NCBI RefSeq assembly: GCF_016458235.1
Contig: NZ_JAEMHK010000004.1
Span: 62,001 to 126,000 of the forward strand
DNA length: 64,000 nt
Reading direction: 5' to 3'
DNA from: Geomonas propionica
GTDB taxonomy: Bacteria > Desulfobacterota > Desulfuromonadia > Geobacterales > Geobacteraceae
In this document: positions 59,782 through 64,000 of the stretch, piece by piece
Numbering within the stretch: the stretch's first letter is position 1
Layout of the letters: each line of letters starts with the position of its first letter
Program-made: the position numbers and the translations under genes
Notes under the pieces: model-generated
What the model was told of the DNA's origin: nothing
Databases searched by the model: none
What the model saw: the letters and a program-made list of their open reading frames with translations, nothing else

Positions 59782-60024
59782 TTGTTCAGATTGCAGCGCT
59801 CACAGTATCAGATGGTAGCAATATTATTGGCAATGAGCAGTAGCCCTGACAGAGAGATCTGCCCCATGTTGCAAAAGGAAGGCATCCCTTATCCCTGATC
59901 GGAACAGGATGAGTAAAATTGAAACGCTATGAGTGTAGCCGTTAAATTGTGCTATGCAAGGAGCTGATATGACTGAGGCGGGGACAGGCAATGACTGTAT
60001 ATGTGGAAGGTCGGCGGGGACGGG

Positions 60025-60057
60025 CGCCTTCCCGCCGCCGGGCGCGGCGGGAAGGCG
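60025..60057. repeat. GC-rich 14-bp hairpin after the hybrid kinase
   Basis: CGCCTTCCCGCCGC and its exact complement with a 5-base loop, just past the kinase stop; no T-run on either side. Possibly a factor-dependent terminator. Confidence 0.6.
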
Positions 60058-60063
60058 GGCGCA

Positions 60064-61680
60064 TCAGCCGCCTAAGGCGCGCCGCAGCGCCCCCAGCAAA
60101 TCTTCGGGTTTGACCGGCTTTTGCAGGTAGGCGCCGCCGCCACAGAGCCCCTTCTCGGACATGACATCGGCGGGATAACCGCTCATGAAGATGACGGGAA
60201 GCCCCGGCGCCAACTGCCGCACCTGCTCGCACAGCTCCCGGCCGTTCATGCGCGGCATGATCACGTCGCTCAAAAGTACCTGCACGCGCTCCCGGTTCTG
60301 CCGGTACAGCTCCAGCGCCTCGTGGCCGTTGCGGGCGGTCATGACGCGGTAGCCGTGGCGCTCCAACAAAAGCCGGGTCATGTCGCGCACCGTCTCCTCG
60401 TCCTCGACCAGGAGCAGCGTGCCGCTCCCCGCGCTCAAGCGCTCCTCGCACTCCTCGCGCTGCCGGCAGGGGCGCTCCCCGGACAGCGGGAGGTAGATCC
60501 GGAAGCTGGTGCCGGCCCCGGGCTCGCTCTGCATGCAGAGGGCGCCGTTGTGCTTTTTGATGATGCCGTAGCAGGAGGAGAGCCCGAGGCCGGTCCCCTT
60601 ACCCACCTCCTTGGTGGTGAAGAAGGGCTCGAATACCCGTTCCTGCACCTCCTTCGCCATCCCGGTGCCGTTGTCCGAGACGGTGATCAGGGCGTAGCGG
60701 CCGTCGGGAAGATCCTCCCCCTCCAGTTCCGCGGTGTCGGTGCGGATATCGAGGATGCCGCCCCCGGGCATGGCGTCGCGCGCGTTCACCGCCAGGTTGA
60801 TCAGCACCTGCTCCAGTTGCCCGCGGTCGGCGATACAGCAAAGCTCTTCGCCCGCTATCCGCACCACCAGTTCGATATCCTCGCTGATCAGCCGCGACAG
60901 GCTTTTCTGCAGCTCCGCCACCAGCCGGTTCAGGTCCACCGTCTCCAGGTGCACCTCCTGCTTGCGGCTGAAGGCCAGGAGGCTCCGGGTCATTTCAGCG
61001 GCGCGCTCCACCGAGAGCAGTATCTCCCCGGCCATGCCAGCGGCTTCGCTTTCTTCCCCGTTGATCTGGATCAGCGAGGCGTAGCCGGCGATGACGGTGA
61101 GGATGTTGTTGAAGTCGTGGGCGATGCCGCCGGCCAGGGTGCCGATCGCCTCCATCTTTTGCGACTGGCGCAGCTGCTCCTCCAGGAGCTTGCGCTCGCT
61201 CACGTCCTTGATCAGGCAGGCGACGCGCTCCACGCGGTCGCCGTCGAAGACCGGGGAGAAGGTGACCAGCACATCGCGTTTTCCTTTGTCCAGGTAATGG
61301 TAGCTGTCCTCGTAGCTCACCTCGCTGCCGGCGAAGCAGGCGTCGACCTGCGGCTTGATCCGGGCGAAGGTCTCGGCCCCGATCACCTCGGGGAGGGTGC
61401 GGCCGATCAGGTCCGGGAACAGGCTTTTGCGGCTGTCGCGGTAGGCCTCGTTGGCCATGAGGTAACGGTAGTCGCGATCGAAGACGTAAATGAAGTCCCC
61501 GGTGCACTCGAAGACCTTGCGGTACTCCATGAGCCGCTGCTGGGCGCGGTTCAGCTCCTGGACCTTCTGCTCCAGCGTCCGGTTCACCAGCACCAGTTCC
61601 TGGTACAGCGTCCGATGCTCGCCCTGTACCGGGTGGGTAAACATCCCGTATTCCATCCCCTGCTGATCTGAGCCTGGCAC
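60064..61680 (-). CDS. PAS hybrid histidine kinase with receiver
   Basis: 538 residues, cytoplasmic (no membrane segment). One PAS domain (~50-165), HisKA (G-G-I-A-H-D-F-N-N near 192), ATPase with N-A-R-D-A-M-P near 300 and G-T-G-L-G-L, then a receiver (~415-535) with V-L-L-S-D-V-I-M-P near 467. The C-terminal receiver can pass the phosphate to a histidine phosphotransfer protein. The GTG start follows GGAGGGATA; ATGs nine codons downstream are alternatives. The C-terminal part resembles that of the large hybrid kinase at 46528, so the two are related. Confidence 0.88.
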   Translation of the reverse strand: MPGSDQQGMEYGMFTHPVQGEHRTLYQELVLVNRTLEQKVQELNRAQQRLMEYRKVFECTGDFIYVFDRDYRYLMANEAYRDSRKSLFPDLIGRTLPEVIGAETFARIKPQVDACFAGSEVSYEDSYHYLDKGKRDVLVTFSPVFDGDRVERVACLIKDVSERKLLEEQLRQSQKMEAIGTLAGGIAHDFNNILTVIAGYASLIQINGEESEAAGMAGEILLSVERAAEMTRSLLAFSRKQEVHLETVDLNRLVAELQKSLSRLISEDIELVVRIAGEELCCIADRGQLEQVLINLAVNARDAMPGGGILDIRTDTAELEGEDLPDGRYALITVSDNGTGMAKEVQERVFEPFFTTKEVGKGTGLGLSSCYGIIKKHNGALCMQSEPGAGTSFRIYLPLSGERPCRQREECEERLSAGSGTLLLVEDEETVRDMTRLLLERHGYRVMTARNGHEALELYRQNRERVQVLLSDVIMPRMNGRELCEQVRQLAPGLPVIFMSGYPADVMSEKGLCGGGAYLQKPVKPEDLLGALRRALGG

Positions 61681-61766
61681 TATCCCTCCACGAGGACCTT
61701 CATTTCACAATAAAAAACTGCAGGGGCGCCGGCACCGGCACCCGAAAGGGGTGAAGAAATGCTCAC

Positions 61767-62144
61767 TCATGCTCCCGGGCCCGCCCAGCCGTAGAGGGCG
61801 AGCGCCGCGCAGTTGGCAAGGACGGTCAGGCGGAACAGCACCAGGAAGGAACCCTTTTGCGTCTTGTGGTGCAGCGCGCGTTGCGCCAGGACCGCCCCCG
61901 GCCACCCGCCCAAGAGGGCCGCCAGGTGCAGGGTACGCTCGCGGACCCTGCGCATGCCGCGTAGCGCGGCCTGCTTGTCGAGGGCGTACAGGAGAAAGGC
62001 CAGGAGGCTCGCGAGCAGGTAGGCGAAAAGAAGCGCCGCCGGGAAAAGCCCCAGCCGGACCAGCGCGGCAAGCAGCAGCAAAGAGGCGGGACCCCAAAGG
62101 TAGGAAGGTGGCTTCCGGTGCTCTCGTGCCTCGGCGTATCCCAT
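61767..62144 (-). CDS. DUF1294 small membrane protein
   Basis: 125 residues. Three hydrophobic segments (~18-34, 36-56, 88-112), the pattern of DUF1294. The hallmark is A-L-D-K-Q-A-A near residue 54 followed by R-V-R-E-R-T-L-H and G-W-P-G-A near 80. The start was placed at 62144 by GGAGCACCATCG; a 9-codon longer frame has no ribosome site. Function unknown; often fused to a cold-shock domain elsewhere, but not here. Confidence 0.75.
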   Translation of the reverse strand: MGYAEAREHRKPPSYLWGPASLLLLAALVRLGLFPAALLFAYLLASLLAFLLYALDKQAALRGMRRVRERTLHLAALLGGWPGAVLAQRALHHKTQKGSFLVLFRLTVLANCAALALYGWAGPGA

Positions 62145-62588
62145 CGATGGTGCTCCAGGCTGCCGCCGCACCGCGACAGAGCCGTCAAATCAAACGCGTT
62201 CCAGGTAGTAAACGTCGTCCGCAGTCGGTGCGCGGACGGTAAGGTGGGTAATGACGGGGAGCCTGCCTGGTATTGGAGAGATAGGCGGGCCTCGCTTCTT
62301 ATACAAGATGGCAACACCAGTTTCAAGCACTATTGCCGGAGTTCTTCATCCGTCCCAACTGACGATGAAAAGGAAAACGCCTTCCTCTGAAGTCGAGATT
62401 AGACAAATTGAATAGCTAAAAAACGCCAATGCGTGGCATAATACGCCGCACGGGCCAGGCGATTGTCGTGACTGAAGTTCTGCCGGTCCAGTGAAAAGGT
62501 TTTCCCGCTAAAAGTTCTCAAGAGCGGCAAGGTTTTCTCCGATGATGAAACTAATCACTTCATCCTGTTTGCCAAAGGTCTGCACCCT
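62145..62588. other. Divergent intergenic region, no gene supported
   Basis: About 440 bases between the DUF1294 gene and the PilZ gene, read in opposite directions. It must contain both promoters, but I find no convincing pair of -35/-10 boxes with 17-bp spacing, and no sigma-54 motif. Confidence 0.4.
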
Positions 62589-62981
62589 ATGACAGAGCTG
62601 CGACAGTATTATCGGGCCCCCTCTTCCAAAAAGGTCGAACTGGTGCACCACGGCCAGTCCCTGACCGGCGTCCTGGAGAACATCTCGTTCAACGGCGCCC
62701 TGCTCCACCTGGGCCACGCCGCGGCACTCGCCGGCGGGACCGGGTGTCTGTTGCGCATCCAGCTCGACCCTGACCCCGCACTCCGCCCCCCCCTGCAGAT
62801 CTGGACCGAGGTGGTGCACGTCAACGACGAACTGCTCGGTGTTAAGTTCGTGGACCACGACGTGGACGGCAGCGGCTGCATAGCCCTCCTGATGGAGTTG
62901 ATGCGGGAAGAACCCGGCCAGGACCGGGACGAGGTGGACCGCATCCGCGGCTACCTGGCCGACTACTGCAACACCCCGTAA
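62589..62981 (+). CDS. PilZ-domain protein (cyclic-di-GMP receptor)
   Basis: 130 residues, one PilZ domain. Y-Y-R-A-P near residue 7 is the start of the R-x-x-x-R-like ligand motif (one Arg only), and E-N-I-S-F-N-G near 30 is the N-x-S-x-x-G motif. The second arginine is replaced (K-K at 14-15), so cyclic-di-GMP affinity may be altered. It would link to the diguanylate cyclase at 26393. It lies 39 bases before the next gene on the same strand, so the two may be co-transcribed. Confidence 0.85.
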   Translation: MTELRQYYRAPSSKKVELVHHGQSLTGVLENISFNGALLHLGHAAALAGGTGCLLRIQLDPDPALRPPLQIWTEVVHVNDELLGVKFVDHDVDGSGCIALLMELMREEPGQDRDEVDRIRGYLADYCNTP

Positions 62982-63020
62982 GCCCGGGCGCACCACCGCG
63001 CGCCCCGCGAGGATGGCACC

Positions 63021-64000
63021 ATGAAACCTCACCAAAGAGCCTGGAGCAGGGGGTGGGCCGCCCTGCTCGCGCTGGCCCTGACCGTCGCGCTGGCTCACCC
63101 CGCCCTGGCCAACGAGCCTGTCTCCCTCCAGCTCAAGTGGCTGCACCACTTCCAGTTCGCCGGCTACTACGCCGCGCTCGAGAAGGGTTTCTACCGTGAA
63201 GCCGGGCTCGACGTCACCATCCGCGAGGGGGGACCCGACGTAGAGGTCGAGGACGAGGTCACCTCCGGGCGCGCCGACTTCGGCGTGGGTACCTCGGCGC
63301 TCTTGCTGCACCGCGCCCACGGCGACGACCTCGTGGTGCTGGGCCAGATCTTCCAGCACTCCCCCGCCATACTGCTCACCCCGCGCAAGACCGGCATCCA
63401 GAAGGTGGCCGACATGAAGGGCCGCCGCTTCATGTACTCCAACCAGCACGGCGACATGCTCACCCTGCTCAAGAACAACGGCATCGAGGAGAAGGACATC
63501 GTCAAGGTGGAGCACCGCGGCGACGCCCGCGACCTCATCGCCGGCAAGGCCGACGTGATGATGGCCTACAACTTCAACGAGCCCTATATCCTGGAGCAGG
63601 CCGGCGAGCCCTACCTGGTCTTTTCCCCGCTCACCTACGGCATCGACTTCTACGGCGACAACTTCTTCACCACCCGCGCCATGGTCACCCAGCGTCCGGC
63701 GTTTGTGAAGGCCTTCCGGGAGGCGACCATCAAGGGGTGGCGCTACGCCCTGTCGCACAAAGCGGAGATCGCCGACCTCATCCTCGCCAAGTACTCACGG
63801 GAGCGCAGCCGCGAGTGGCTCATCTTCGAGGCAAACCAGATGGAGGCGCTGATCCAGCCCACCCTGGTCGAGGTCGGCTACCAGAGTCCCACCCGCTGGC
63901 GCCACATCGCTGACACCTTTGCCAGCATGAAGATGCTCCCCGCCGGCTTCGACCCCACCGGCATCATCTACGATGCCGCGCCCGGTGGCAACTACCGGCT
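63021..64000 (+). CDS. NMT1/THI5-type binding protein or sensor (3' truncated)
   Basis: 326 residues in the window, open at the end. Signal peptide (~1-30, A-L-A-N-E end), then a periplasmic binding domain of the NMT1/SsuA type: Q-L-K-W-L-H-H-F-Q-F-A-G-Y-Y near residue 38, G-R-A-D-F-G-V-G near 83 and A-Y-N-F-N-E-P-Y near 180. In Geobacter genomes such domains are commonly the N-terminus of a sensor kinase or diguanylate cyclase, and the sequence continues beyond the window, so either a free binding protein or a receptor is possible. GCGAGGATGGCACC precedes the ATG. Confidence 0.8.
   Translation, partial: MKPHQRAWSRGWAALLALALTVALAHPALANEPVSLQLKWLHHFQFAGYYAALEKGFYREAGLDVTIREGGPDVEVEDEVTSGRADFGVGTSALLLHRAHGDDLVVLGQIFQHSPAILLTPRKTGIQKVADMKGRRFMYSNQHGDMLTLLKNNGIEEKDIVKVEHRGDARDLIAGKADVMMAYNFNEPYILEQAGEPYLVFSPLTYGIDFYGDNFFTTRAMVTQRPAFVKAFREATIKGWRYALSHKAEIADLILAKYSRERSREWLIFEANQMEALIQPTLVEVGYQSPTRWRHIADTFASMKMLPAGFDPTGIIYDAAPGGNYR

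Overview
The window is a high-GC chromosomal segment from an anaerobic, metal- and nitrogen-respiring deltaproteobacterium of the Geobacter/Geomonas/Citrifermentans type. I infer this from the fused LutB/LutA-type lactate oxidase subunit, pentahaem and octahaem nitrite reductases, haem-binding sensor proteins, sigma-54 enhancer-binding proteins, a Dcu-type dicarboxylate carrier, carboxynorspermidine-type polyamine genes and many chemosensory and hybrid-kinase genes. Identifications rest on reading motifs and overall protein character; no database search was run.

Layout. 1-2.5 kb: end of a lactate-utilisation operon. 2.5-4.3 kb: small conserved proteins and a YceI protein. 4.4-9.4 kb: a polyamine operon (XRE-cupin regulator, carboxynorspermidine synthase, nspC, speA) read leftward from a sigma-70 promoter flanked by two copies of a 17-bp operator. 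9.7-16.5 kb: folD, a dcuB-like carrier with a sigma-54 promoter and repeated upstream sites, the response regulator and sensor kinase likely to control it, and ylqF. 16.8-23.1 kb: ferritin-like protein, MarR/MFS pair with a clear operator, DUF255 protein, HIT protein, HPP membrane protein. 23.3-29.3 kb: a nitrite/redox block with nrfA, its PAS-type sigma-54 activator, and two paralogous haem-binding DUF3365 sensors, one a diguanylate cyclase and one a histidine kinase carrying a one-base frameshift near its end. 29.4-36.4 kb: repeat-rich exported protein, TPR protein, an operon of three exported DUF1566/repeat proteins, and a PhnA-type protein.

36,455-43,551 is an integrated element of about 7.1 kb in the 3' end of tRNA-Gly(GCC). 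A 28-bp copy of the tRNA 3' end lies at its far side, and the tRNA's original terminator is stranded beyond it. The element carries an integrase, an excisionase-like gene, a second tyrosine-recombinase-like gene, striking hairpins, and an AT-rich cargo including a membrane-anchored PD-(D/E)XK-like protein and three genes I cannot assign.

43.7-46.5 kb: a CheY-like gene, a methyltransferase, and an operon (ribbon-helix-helix plus Tim44-like protein) behind what reads as a complete yybP-ykoY manganese riboswitch with its own promoter and terminator. 46.5-57.8 kb: a chemosensory cluster read leftward (CheR-like, metallo-beta-lactamase-fold, very long poly-HAMP MCP, STAS, CheA, large PocR/PAS hybrid kinase). 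58-64 kb: an octahaem CxxCK nitrite reductase with a TGAC-N4-GTCA operator also seen ahead of the nrfA activator and the DUF3365 kinase, another hybrid kinase, a DUF1294 protein, a PilZ protein, and the start of an NMT1-type sensor or binding protein cut by the window end.

The strongest integrating theme is regulation of nitrite/dicarboxylate anaerobic metabolism: palindromes, sigma-54 promoters and redox-type operators can be read directly and tie the genes into small circuits.
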